From the NCBI GenBank assembly GCA_001421095.1, contig LIIK01000056.1:1-13978 (forward strand): a stretch of 13,978 bases of DNA, in the 5' to 3' direction. Below the pieces are notes generated by a model. It did not search any database and was not told the DNA's origin. It worked only from the letters and a program-made list of their open reading frames with translations. Shown here piece after piece: positions 7,801 through 13,978 of the stretch. The position numbers and the translations under genes are program-made. Origin of the DNA: Candidatus [Bacteroides] periocalifornicus (GTDB taxonomy: Bacteria > Bacteroidota > Bacteroidia > Bacteroidales > CAJPTX01). Positions within the stretch are counted from its first letter, which is position 1. Each line of letters opens with the position of its first letter.

Positions 7801-10800
7801 ACCTCGTAGTTCTTGGTATTGCCGTTGGGCGCTTTCACCGTAAGGATGCGTGGCTGGGTGAGGTCTAGCTCTGCAATGCCGTTGGCCATTTCCCGCTGCC
7901 CGCAGAAGAGCTTGGCACCTGGTGAAATCGTATAGGTGAGCTTAGCCCTACTCGGGTCGCTAGGTTTGGGGGCTTCGGCAGCTAGCACCAGTCGACAGGT
8001 CTGGCTTCCTGTAGGTGCTACTATACTCTGCCCGAGGCCAGGGTTCTTGTCGGCATCCAACGAGAGGCTTAGCAGCTCGCAGGCCCCCGAGGCTGGTGGC
8101 CGGCTCTTCAGGGTGATGGTTTGGGAGATCCCTGCATGCCCAAAGAGGTTAGCCTGCGCCTCTATAACCACGTCTTGCGTGAAGTCAAACCTGGTGCTGG
8201 ATGTAACGGGAGAACCGCCATAGAGAAGCCGCACATTAGGCCAGGTGGTAGAGATGCTGCCCGCCACCGAACGGAGCTCTGTACCCTCCTCAAAGGTGAT
8301 GGTGTAGGTATTCTCGCCCGTCTTCTCGAGCTTGGTCTGCCCGTTGAACTGGAACGAGGCTATAAGCTCATCAATCCGTTTCCATATACCGCCCTCCTTC
8401 TGTGCTATTCTATCCCATCGGGGCACTATAATCTCAGCGGGGTCATTGCCGCTAAAGACCAGCTTGCTCTTTGGCCCCTCGTCAAAACTGTACTCGGCCA
8501 CGTAGGGTGCTGGCAACTTCCCATCGGCCTGCCGCACGTATTCAAATGTCTTAATCTCGCTCGGGGCAAGCCGTTTGCTCGCAGCCCTGAACAGCTTGAT
8601 CTCCCCGTCGAACTTCACCCCAACTAGGGTTACCATGCCCATCGCCGTCTCAAAGGAGGGGGCGCCCGACTGTGCCTCTGCCTCGCTTAGGCACTCTACC
8701 CCATCGATATAAACATGCGCCCGCGACCTGGCAAAATACCCGCCCGTTATCTTGTCAAAGGCTATTGTGAGGTGATGCCACTTGCCCGGCGTGATGCTAT
8801 TCTGCGGGGTGAAGATGCTACGGGACTGCCCAATGAGCAGGGTGATAGCATTATCTGGCGCTCCGCTGGTATGGTAGGTAGTGTAGACCTCTAGCCCCGC
8901 GGTGGCCAGCAAAGCACCAAATTTAGGCCTATCGATACGGAATACCATATCCATAGTCCACTCGGTAACGTCAGGCTGCCCAAGAGCCTCCGAGGCGGCA
9001 TAATCCACCACATATTCGTCCTCCTTCGCCAGGCTACGGAAGTCGAGTGCATACAACCCGCCTGGCTCTGGCACGGTGCAGTATAGGGTGTCGGTCAGTG
9101 AATTGTTCTCGGGTTGCACCACAGGATCTTCATACAGCTCCACCTTTACGGTGTGCCGTCCCGCGGTATGCAGATCGGCTGTGCCTGCTAGAGCTACCTT
9201 CTGCATACCAGAGAAGGGCGCAATGGGGGTCTCTATCTTCACCACCTCCTCGGGGGTGGGCGCATCATCCACCGTCAGGCGAAACCGTATGTTACCCGTG
9301 AACTCTAGGTCAGACTCGTTGCTGATCTCTACCTCCACCTTCTGGTCCGCTTTGAGATTCTTACCGCTCCTACCCGCGTAGATCTGCCGTAGACGGAGGT
9401 CGCCTCGGTGCGGATATATACCCTCTACCAGCTCGAGTTGAGCATCCTGAATATCCCCATTCTCCAGAGCGCCGCAGGCATCCGTGGGCAGCTCGTCGGT
9501 CTTGCCTAGCTGCAGGCGGACACGCTTGATGCCCGTGGTTTGGGATGCGATATCATAGGCGAACTCCGCGCTGGCATTTACCCCCGCAGCTAGGGGGCGT
9601 ACTTCACGCTCGGTGGGTTCAAATTCCCCGTTGTCATTCCAGTCCACCCAGGCGGCTAGGCTCCATCCTTGGGGTATCTTCCCCACGGTAGATACAGTTA
9701 TAGTACCCCGCCCATCGCCCTTGTAGAGCTTTAGATCGTCAGTCAGGTTGTAGCGCATGACCCCCGTCTTCTTGTCAGAAAGCTCAAGGCTCTTGCCGTA
9801 GGCACTCACTGCAGACAGATGCACCTTTTCCGTCTCGGGGAGCGGAACCTTGGAGGGGATGCAGTAACGGTCGTAGATGGCGTAGGTGGAGAGCCTGTTG
9901 TCCGAGGCGTCCGTATCATCGCCCTCTAGCGTTATCTGTATGAGTGTAGGGGTGGCAGGTTTGAGCCGAACCCCTCCCGCGAGGGTTATGGTGCTCTCGC
10001 CCGGCTCTATGTCTATGGCCTCAGCGGCCACAAGCTCATTCTTCTCGTTGAGCCGGTTGGCTATCACTCGGCTCTGCTTCTGCTTCCACAGGTTGCGCAC
10101 GGTGATCTCTACGGGGACTCTGGCCTCCGCCTTCACCTCATTCTCATGCTTCACGGCCCTGAGCCCCGTGAGGGCAAAGATATTCTTCGGGGCTACCAAA
10201 TCCACCTCGGCCAGCCATCCCTCATCGGTCTCCGCATTGGCATCCGATTTGAAGAGGAACGTAATGCCCCCATCGGCAGCCTCAGACACAAAGGTCTTCG
10301 AGGGAACACCCTCTACTATCTCCTCGCCGCCCAGCACATAGCGGATAGCCACCCCCTTAAGGTTCAAATCGCCTGGCACATCGGCGGTTATTACCCCAAG
10401 CAGCCCTCCCGACGCATTGCTCTTGAACCGTGTGAAGCGAACACGAACCTTCATATTCGGGTCGGCAGGCAGGAATTTCAACGTGCTCTCCTGCTGCTGG
10501 GTATAGTTGGCGAATACCCCCCCATTATCGGTGAACAGGGTGGGCTTGCCAATTGTATACGTCAGTTTAGGATCTTGCACCATAGGGCCAAGAATGGTAT
10601 TCACCATCTCCGAGTTGCCCATCGATATCACTGGCCCCATGCTGATAACCGTATGCTCTATAGCCCTATACGTCTTCGGATGCCCCAGGTCCGCTTGGCA
10701 CTCGAAGCGCACCGGAATCGGCTCGCCCAGCACGCTATCGGTATGCAGATCTACGCTCGCCGAGATTTTAGTTGTTCCAAGAGGCTCAACGGCTGGCACC

Positions 10801-13800
10801 ACCACGGTAGACACCCATTTCCCCCTAGCGTACACCTTCACCGGGAGATTCTCTATAGGCTCTGCGCTACGGTTGAGAATGTTCACCTCGAACTCGCCAT
10901 CGCCCTCTATGTGCGCATTGGCGGGTACTTTGGCAAATGAGAGCTCTACTAGCCTATCGACAGGACGCCGCTCCACCGACAGCTGCGCTATGGCCAGCAC
11001 TCCGTCATCATTCGCGCAGGAGAACTGAATGGCAAGCCTGTGTTTTACCCCGGGCTTAAGCTCGTAGTAGGTATCTACCAGATGCCCCACCTCTGAGGTG
11101 TACTCTGATACCCCCTCAAAGCTCGTGAGCACCTCTTGCCCATTCTCCCCAGCCAACACCCGCATGCGGGCACCGCTGGGTCTTAACTCAGACTTGGAGC
11201 TCGGAACCCCTATGAAATGGAACAGCACCCGTTCATCGGGCTGAAGACCTGTGAGGTCAAGCTCGCACATCCGTAGGATTCCCATATTCTCGGCATTCTT
11301 GGCCGAATTGAAGTAGTCTACGGTATCAAATTCTACCCCAGCATTCTGGTAGCAAACGAAGCCAAAGAGGTTAGAGGCTGGAGGAACAAAGGATTGAACA
11401 GAATTCACGTATTTCCACCGTATATTCTTGCCTACCTCGGGCGTAAAATACCGCGAAGGATACTCCACAAAGCTCTCAACAAAGGGGAGCTCTTCACCCA
11501 CTATCTGGACTGGTAGCGACTTGATGAGCAGCTTTCCTAAAGAGCGTTTACCCAGCGAACCGCCCGGCAGGCGAACGGCCACTGCTGCCACTGGCTGCTC
11601 TATGTGGGCGAACTTCTCCACTGGGATGGTATAGCTAACCTGGTCGGCACTGGCTGTATGCCCAATGCTCGTGAAGATCCCCGTGCTGGGGTCGCCTAGC
11701 AGTACCTCGTAGCCATGCACCGCTGCATCTACCCTCTGCCATTTTAGCTCCACACCAGCAGCGCCACAGGATACGGGAGCTACAGTGTCTAGCTCTACCC
11801 GTGGGGCTATGGTGAATGGCCTTGCGCTCTTGGCTACGCGCCCTTCGGCATCTACCACACGCATGAGGGCATCGGCTACCAAGGGGGCATTGGCGGGTAT
11901 TAGCACCTCGGTTGCGGTATTCTTCCGCCCATCATTGAGCTCTCCCACCGCGAGCCAGCTAGTACCCCCATCATAGCTTAGCTCTATGGAGGCTGGGGGT
12001 GCTACATTCTCCACGGCCACATACGCCTTTTCACCTGGCACTACAGGCTGCCCACCAGAGGGCGATACTAGGCGTATGGTATCGGTCTCAATGTACCAAG
12101 TGAGGGTGTAGGATTGAGGTCCCTTCGGAACAGCCTTCCCGCGTACCAGCACCTCTAGCGATGGTAGCCCTTTAAGCTCGGCAGCCGTTAGTGTAATCTG
12201 CTCTATATTATTGAGGCTGTCCACCTTACGTTCTGCCGCATTCTCCACATTGCCCTTGGTATGGTCACACACCCAGGGAAGGTAGGTGGTACCCCCAATC
12301 TGCAGGCTGAGGTTGAGATCATTCACCAACGCCCGCTGGCCGAATGCTGGGGCTCTCTGCGCTTCCGGATCATTCCACACCAGCATGATGCGAACCCCTG
12401 CGCATCCAGCCGGTATGGCTATGGTGTGGCTCTTAGCCTCGTCCGTGGCAACCTGTCCGTGCGCATACCAACCATTCTCTATGGCAGTGGCGGCCCGCTC
12501 GGCATTCATGATCCCGTAGCCATACTGGAAGTCGGGGCCAGGCCTTCCTGCATCGGTAGCGGTATTGGCCAGCACTCCCCGCAGCAGCGCGCTGGGGATT
12601 TCCGCCCCCGGGTTGAGCTGCGTGTAGCGCTCGCTCAGCAGCGCGGCGTGCCCAGTTACCGTGGGGCAGGCCATGCTGGAGCCATCCATCACGCCATACG
12701 CATTGCCGGGTATGGTGCTGCGGACCTCTACCCCCTTCGCGCAAACGGTGGGGAACATACGGCCGTCGTCTTGCGGGCCCCATGAGCTAAAGCTGCTCAT
12801 CTGCCCATAGGCATCCACAGCCCCCACGTGGATCGAATTCTTAGACCGATTGGTAGCCGACCCGTAGCCCTCAGCCCCCCAGAGATTGGCCAACTCGGGA
12901 CCGCAATTCTCCCCATCATTCCCAGCTGCGAATATGTGGGTAAGGGTGGGGATGCGAGACATGATAAGGTCGAGGTTACGATCGCTCGCGGAGTAGGTGA
13001 ATTTCGTTAGGTTCGTGCACAGCTTGCGGATGCTCCGCCCGTAGGAGTTCTGGGTGAGGGTAATGCCGAACTCCCGCCGGGCATCCACCATCTCTTGCTG
13101 GGTAATAAGCCCATTGCGCTGCGTGCCGAAATTGTAGGTCCACGCCTCGGCTTTTGGCGCCATGCCCTGTACATTGGGATCTAGCATCCCAGCCCCCAAC
13201 ACAGTGCCAGTAACGTGGGTTCCGTGTGGATTGGCGCTCTCGGTCTCTTGGCTGTGTATCCTATCGCCGAAATCAACGTGGTGCACCACATCGGCATCCC
13301 AGATACCGATTTTCACCCCCTTCCCTGAGAGGTCACGCCCACCGAGCGCTGCCGGCATTCCAAGCAGATTCGCCCTGCCGAGCATGCGCCCAGTGCCATT
13401 GAACAGCTCCTCGGGGGCGGGGGCTAAATTCACGGCCAACACCCAGGGGAACGATGCGAGTTCTACGGCCTTGGCAAGCGGTAGCTCTACCGTGGCAGTG
13501 CGGAAATAATCATCAACCCACACCACCGTAGCCCCGCCCTGCTGGAATGCAGCCTGCACCTGCGCAGCAGTAGCATTCTCAGCATACCCCACCACCACTC
13601 GCACTCCGCCACTACCCACCCTGGCGTAAGGAGGAATGTCTGCAGCCTGGATGGCGGGGGCGAGCTTCCACTCTGGCTTTACAGCCACCACCGAGGCTAT
13701 CCGCACCCCTCGGGTAGATGCCTGGTAGCTCGCATTAGGCTGGAGCAGAGCCCAGTAGGCGTAGCCCCCCACGTAGTCGCCCAGCGTAATACCCTGCCGA

Positions 13801-13978
13801 GCGAGCTGGGCTACCTGGGCTGGCGTGGGAAGCTCACTGAACTGGATGAGGACATTCTGCAATGCTCCGCCCCCCAATGCGGTGTTGCTGGCACCCTGCT
13901 TGCCCGTTCTAGCACGGTGCGGCTGCCCCAGCATTCCGCGTCCCTCATTCTGCTCTGGCACAAAGCGATGCCCACCAA
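4878..13978 (-). CDS. Giant KP-43-like S8 serine protease with adhesin-type domains and T9SS sorting domain (5' partial)
   Basis: Secreted subtilisin-family endopeptidase, probably anchored at the cell surface by T9SS. Residues are counted from the GTG at 13961, but the frame stays open to the window edge (residues GGHRF precede), so the true start and signal peptide lie outside. In order: two prodomain-like units (34-102, 114-181); S8 catalytic domain (about 213-490) with Asp222 (GIWDAD), His246 (HGTHVTG), oxyanion Asn348 (AAGND) and Ser429 (GSSMACP); KP-43-type beta domain (505-625, VNDLNLSL); FN3-like (728-797); jelly-roll (820-998); CARDB-like (1003-1107); CUB-like (1133-1256); CARDB-like (1270-1362); GEVED (1365-1514, DWNDNGEFE); CARDB-like (1520-1630); LamG-like (1650-1812); poorly assigned beta domains (1815-2236); a carboxypeptidase-regulatory-like module (2237-2316); two InlB-like repeats; a cleaved-adhesin-like jelly-roll (2460-2620); two InlB-like repeats; two carboxypeptidase-regulatory-like modules (2785-2940); T9SS CTD (2945-3027). 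The stop is TAG at 4878-4880. All catalytic residues are present. Domain edges are by eye; protease and CTD are sure, several middle domains are not. Confidence 0.95.
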   Translation of the reverse strand, partial: GGHRFVPEQNEGRGMLGQPHRARTGKQGASNTALGGGALQNVLIQFSELPTPAQVAQLARQGITLGDYVGGYAYWALLQPNASYQASTRGVRIASVVAVKPEWKLAPAIQAADIPPYARVGSGGVRVVVGYAENATAAQVQAAFQQGGATVVWVDDYFRTATVELPLAKAVELASFPWVLAVNLAPAPEELFNGTGRMLGRANLLGMPAALGGRDLSGKGVKIGIWDADVVHHVDFGDRIHSQETESANPHGTHVTGTVLGAGMLDPNVQGMAPKAEAWTYNFGTQRNGLITQQEMVDARREFGITLTQNSYGRSIRKLCTNLTKFTYSASDRNLDLIMSRIPTLTHIFAAGNDGENCGPELANLWGAEGYGSATNRSKNSIHVGAVDAYGQMSSFSSWGPQDDGRMFPTVCAKGVEVRSTIPGNAYGVMDGSSMACPTVTGHAALLSERYTQLNPGAEIPSALLRGVLANTATDAGRPGPDFQYGYGIMNAERAATAIENGWYAHGQVATDEAKSHTIAIPAGCAGVRIMLVWNDPEAQRAPAFGQRALVNDLNLSLQIGGTTYLPWVCDHTKGNVENAAERKVDSLNNIEQITLTAAELKGLPSLEVLVRGKAVPKGPQSYTLTWYIETDTIRLVSPSGGQPVVPGEKAYVAVENVAPPASIELSYDGGTSWLAVGELNDGRKNTATEVLIPANAPLVADALMRVVDAEGRVAKSARPFTIAPRVELDTVAPVSCGAAGVELKWQRVDAAVHGYEVLLGDPSTGIFTSIGHTASADQVSYTIPVEKFAHIEQPVAAVAVRLPGGSLGKRSLGKLLIKSLPVQIVGEELPFVESFVEYPSRYFTPEVGKNIRWKYVNSVQSFVPPASNLFGFVCYQNAGVEFDTVDYFNSAKNAENMGILRMCELDLTGLQPDERVLFHFIGVPSSKSELRPSGARMRVLAGENGQEVLTSFEGVSEYTSEVGHLVDTYYELKPGVKHRLAIQFSCANDDGVLAIAQLSVERRPVDRLVELSFAKVPANAHIEGDGEFEVNILNRSAEPIENLPVKVYARGKWVSTVVVPAVEPLGTTKISASVDLHTDSVLGEPIPVRFECQADLGHPKTYRAIEHTVISMGPVISMGNSEMVNTILGPMVQDPKLTYTIGKPTLFTDNGGVFANYTQQQESTLKFLPADPNMKVRVRFTRFKSNASGGLLGVITADVPGDLNLKGVAIRYVLGGEEIVEGVPSKTFVSEAADGGITFLFKSDANAETDEGWLAEVDLVAPKNIFALTGLRAVKHENEVKAEARVPVEITVRNLWKQKQSRVIANRLNEKNELVAAEAIDIEPGESTITLAGGVRLKPATPTLIQITLEGDDTDASDNRLSTYAIYDRYCIPSKVPLPETEKVHLSAVSAYGKSLELSDKKTGVMRYNLTDDLKLYKGDGRGTITVSTVGKIPQGWSLAAWVDWNDNGEFEPTEREVRPLAAGVNASAEFAYDIASQTTGIKRVRLQLGKTDELPTDACGALENGDIQDAQLELVEGIYPHRGDLRLRQIYAGRSGKNLKADQKVEVEISNESDLEFTGNIRFRLTVDDAPTPEEVVKIETPIAPFSGMQKVALAGTADLHTAGRHTVKVELYEDPVVQPENNSLTDTLYCTVPEPGGLYALDFRSLAKEDEYVVDYAASEALGQPDVTEWTMDMVFRIDRPKFGALLATAGLEVYTTYHTSGAPDNAITLLIGQSRSIFTPQNSITPGKWHHLTIAFDKITGGYFARSRAHVYIDGVECLSEAEAQSGAPSFETAMGMVTLVGVKFDGEIKLFRAASKRLAPSEIKTFEYVRQADGKLPAPYVAEYSFDEGPKSKLVFSGNDPAEIIVPRWDRIAQKEGGIWKRIDELIASFQFNGQTKLEKTGENTYTITFEEGTELRSVAGSISTTWPNVRLLYGGSPVTSSTRFDFTQDVVIEAQANLFGHAGISQTITLKSRPPASGACELLSLSLDADKNPGLGQSIVAPTGSQTCRLVLAAEAPKPSDPSRAKLTYTISPGAKLFCGQREMANGIAELDLTQPRILTVKAPNGNTKNYEVALAYGQKVEWELANAAYTYGDAPVELGAKASSGLPVSVTSSNPEVATVADGKLFLVGAGQATLAARQDGAGLWDAALGVEASITVAKRPATVRVAPQEVELGPAVELEFEYGNMATEADLWDMPDPLQQECYTLLSANGQAVDPNQPLQLGIYTLKAAAGKVYETPRYVVTPEDGQFSVVQGELWPVTITVTDGSNPLEGIVVALEQEEMVTPASGTLVWYLPQGKRYTFSAAKTGCSTVTTTVDLLTGGNKHATLTLRPATLTLTYGVAAGKGSIVGLNPQQLSPDADGEPVMAVPAEGYYFQGWSDGSTENPHVEKGISQSKEIKATFAHQMFRLHYQAGEGGTIAGNANQEVGYNADGQEVVATPSAGYYFQSWSDGVTEPKRTDKEVKDSVNVTALFAPFATLPDGNDFESRQFDRGWYTVSVGQSYDPWYITNLVQAKVSPIDGYSATCNSDKMGMGAWVESYLYSPIYLLPAGWNSKVLVSADYAFKMIRYDTLKLQYRVNEEEWKDLRALIFLDQQGKRSDTVDRALAGGDQLQFRWMYKTAWSYAAMLDNIAITPIVSTPVTITYKAEPVEGGKIWQLGADGSKTVEIGNQSVPQGERTARVEAEPAPGYRFIRWDNGSTNQQLDSAYAFMDATRTAYFERADQVIVTYQSLPPDGGAIQLDGVATSRQAVTTGQAPKPVTAVPSAGYKFAYWGDNGDTVQTHQMQPISENVTLVVAFEQIVMQAATLTVVDTLGSPIAGATIELAAREYSTTAAGEVAVVLEVGDHPYTVRMAGYAEVRGSLHVLRSIPTSERVVLHEAVRYPFTFTVTADGKPVRGARVEVEGQPQRRTDTEGVLSLKLPVGQYRYTVQARGYKDASGIITVQENGGQESVALSRTQVDPVEGLESLADVQCTPNPFTECLTLTGVGKAERVSLVDATGRVVYEAAAQGEDRLVLQLGYLPSGIYLLVVEAQGQRRSLEVCKQ
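4881..5129 (-). other. T9SS C-terminal sorting domain (type A-like)
   Basis: The last 83 residues of the protease (2945-3027) carry the usual signatures: TPNPF near the start, VDATGRVVY in the middle, LPSGIYLLVVEAQG near the end, and a short final strand. Such domains direct export across the outer membrane by T9SS and are normally removed by the PorU sortase when the cargo is anchored. Unusually, cysteines flank the PNPF motif (2956 and 2964) and a third is two residues from the end (3025). Confidence 0.92.
5142..5609 (-). repeat. Two carboxypeptidase-regulatory-like beta-sandwich modules
   Basis: Residues about 2785-2860 and 2864-2940 are tandem modules of roughly 75 residues. Each has D/DGxPxxGAxxE (GSPIAGATIEL, GKPVRGARVEV), a T-x-x-G-x-V/L turn, a VGxxxYTVxxxGY strand pair (VGDHPYTVRMAGY, VGQYRYTVQARGY), and a closing strand. 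A third, more distant copy lies at residues 2237-2316. They probably act as rigid spacers before the sorting domain. Confidence 0.7.
5613..6098 (-). repeat. Two InlB-like B-repeat modules (second pair)
   Basis: Residues about 2622-2704 and 2706-2783. Both carry the pattern VTITYKAEPVEGGKI / VIVTYQSLPPDGGAI, then APGYRFIRWDNG / SAGYKFAYWGDNG, then TAYFE / VVAFE. They are more diverged from each other and from the first pair, and are separated from it by the jelly-roll at residues 2460-2620. Confidence 0.7.
6102..6584 (-). other. Cleaved-adhesin-like jelly-roll between the two InlB-like pairs
   Basis: Residues about 2460-2620. It starts with DGNDFESRQFDRGW, has YSPIYLLP, then LVSADYAF, a W-K-D-L strand (NEEEWKDLRAL), QLQFRW, and ends in AMLDNIAITP. 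This order (FE-x-GW, SP-x-LP, DNI-x-I) is that of the cleaved-adhesin or MAM-like jelly-rolls found in gingipain haemagglutinin regions and other T9SS cargo. A related domain seems present at residues 820-998. Ligand unknown. Confidence 0.6.
6591..7016 (-). repeat. Two InlB-like B-repeat modules (first pair)
   Basis: Residues about 2316-2386 and 2387-2457 are tandem modules of roughly 70 residues. Both carry a GxGSI or GGTI start, a mid-module AGYYFQ/EGYYFQ followed by WSDG (GYYFQGWSDG, GYYFQSWSDG), and end in ATF or ALF. At DNA level the stretch encoding GYYFQxWSDG is strongly conserved between copies (around 6654-6690 and 6873-6909), suggesting a fairly recent duplication. Such modules usually act as surface stalks or adhesive spacers. 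Confidence 0.75.
8526..9014 (-). other. LamG / concanavalin-like domain within the giant protease
   Basis: Residues about 1650-1812. Features of the LamG-like jelly-roll include an opening EWTMDMVFRI, the central PGKWHHLTIAFD, VYIDGVECL, and the closing GVKFDGEIKLFRAASKRLAPSEI. This fold typically binds glycans or proteins outside the cell. It is a divergent member judged by these motifs alone. Confidence 0.65.
9420..9869 (-). other. GEVED domain within the giant protease
   Basis: Residues about 1365-1514. It begins at YCIPS, has the calcium-loop-like DWNDNGEFEPTE (Asp1440, Asn1442, Asn1444) after AAWV, and closes with ALENGDIQDAQLELV, a variant of the GEVEDY signature. GEVED domains are common non-catalytic beta domains in surface and secreted proteins of Bacteroidota and allied groups. 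A structural or adhesive role is likely. Confidence 0.7.
10194..10565 (-). other. CUB-like domain within the giant protease
   Basis: Residues about 1133-1256. The pattern fits bacterial CUB-like domains: LFTDNGGVFANYTQQQ, then STLKFLPADP, then VRVRFTRF, and near the end GGITFLFKSDANAETDEGW. The typical middle strand with a D-x-L-x-V-x-D-G motif is not clear, so this is a divergent copy. CUB domains usually bind protein or carbohydrate ligands or mediate protein contacts. The ligand here is unknown. Confidence 0.5.
12492..13325 (-). other. S8 catalytic domain of the giant protease, triad intact
   Basis: This segment encodes residues about 213-490. The order Asp, His, Asn, Ser is that of subtilases: GIWDAD (Asp222), NPHGTHVTG (His246), FAAGNDG (Asn348), DGSSMACP (Ser429). 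A Trp precedes the catalytic Asp, and a Cys (432) sits in the Ser motif where Thr or Ser is usual. Further cysteines (315, 353, 407) could form disulfides. The domain is followed at once by a beta domain with LVWNDP and VNDLNLSL, which I recognise from KP-43-type alkaline proteases. An active enzyme is expected. Confidence 0.92.
13419..13862 (-). repeat. Two tandem prodomain-like units before the protease domain
   Basis: Residues 34-102 and 114-181 share one layout of roughly 65-70 residues: a strand (VLIQF / VRVVVGY), a helix with TPAQVAQLARQG / TAAQVQAAFQQGG, a strand pair (GGYAYWALL / FRTATVEL), a short helix ending in AS, and a final strand ending LAP (EWKLAP / AVNLAP). This resembles the I9-type inhibitory prodomain fold of subtilases. 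The similarity is at protein level and judged by eye. Their role as folding helper and inhibitor of the protease is inferred from position. Confidence 0.55.

Noticed and set aside
8121..8627. 168-codon plus-strand ORF
   Set aside because: Antisense to the LamG-like region of the protease; no recognisable motif.
10146..10940. 264-codon plus-strand ORF
   Set aside because: It lies fully antisense to the protease gene, has low-complexity His/Arg/Leu-rich composition and no domain or signal.
12261..12785. 174-codon plus-strand ORF
   Set aside because: Antisense to the conserved catalytic domain, which fully explains the sequence.
1..13978. CRISPR array, tRNA/rRNA genes, insertion sequences or phage genes
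   Set aside because: I looked for spaced direct repeats, tRNA-like arms and transposase motifs on both strands and saw none.

Overview
The window looks like a Bacteroidota chromosome segment, most likely Porphyromonas or a close relative. The main reasons are a SusC/SusD pair that resembles P. gingivalis RagA/RagB, a very large protease ending in a type IX secretion system (T9SS) sorting domain, a Bacteroidota-style promoter (TTTG / TAnnTTTG) and no Shine-Dalgarno sequences. Base composition is moderately GC-rich by eye. The genus is an inference; no 16S or housekeeping marker is present.

Layout: all three recognisable genes lie on the minus strand and are read from high to low coordinates. 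(1) 13978-4878 is one uninterrupted reading frame of more than 3027 codons. It is open at the right edge, so the true start and signal peptide are missing. It encodes a KP-43-like S8 (subtilisin) serine protease followed by a long string of adhesin-type domains and a C-terminal T9SS sorting domain. (2) 4877-4705 is a compact intergenic region. It holds a perfect 14-bp terminator hairpin for the protease, a long inverted repeat, and a promoter whose spacer is filled by a perfect 6-4-6 dyad. (3) 4704-1723 is a RagA/SusC-like TonB-dependent outer-membrane transporter. (4) 1709-219 is its RagB/SusD-like surface lipoprotein, 13 nt after the transporter stop. (5) 218-1 has no convincing gene. It holds three inverted repeats, one of which is a plus-strand terminator, implying that a plus-strand gene ends at or beyond the left edge.

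How they may work together: T9SS would carry the giant protease through the outer membrane, where it would degrade proteins and perhaps bind host or biofilm ligands. The RagAB-like pair would take up the resulting peptides with TonB energy. The adjacency and the RagAB likeness support this, but the terminator and separate promoter show that the protease and the uptake pair are separate transcription units. Substrate and co-regulation are inference.

All plus-strand ORFs are judged to be antisense shadows of these genes.
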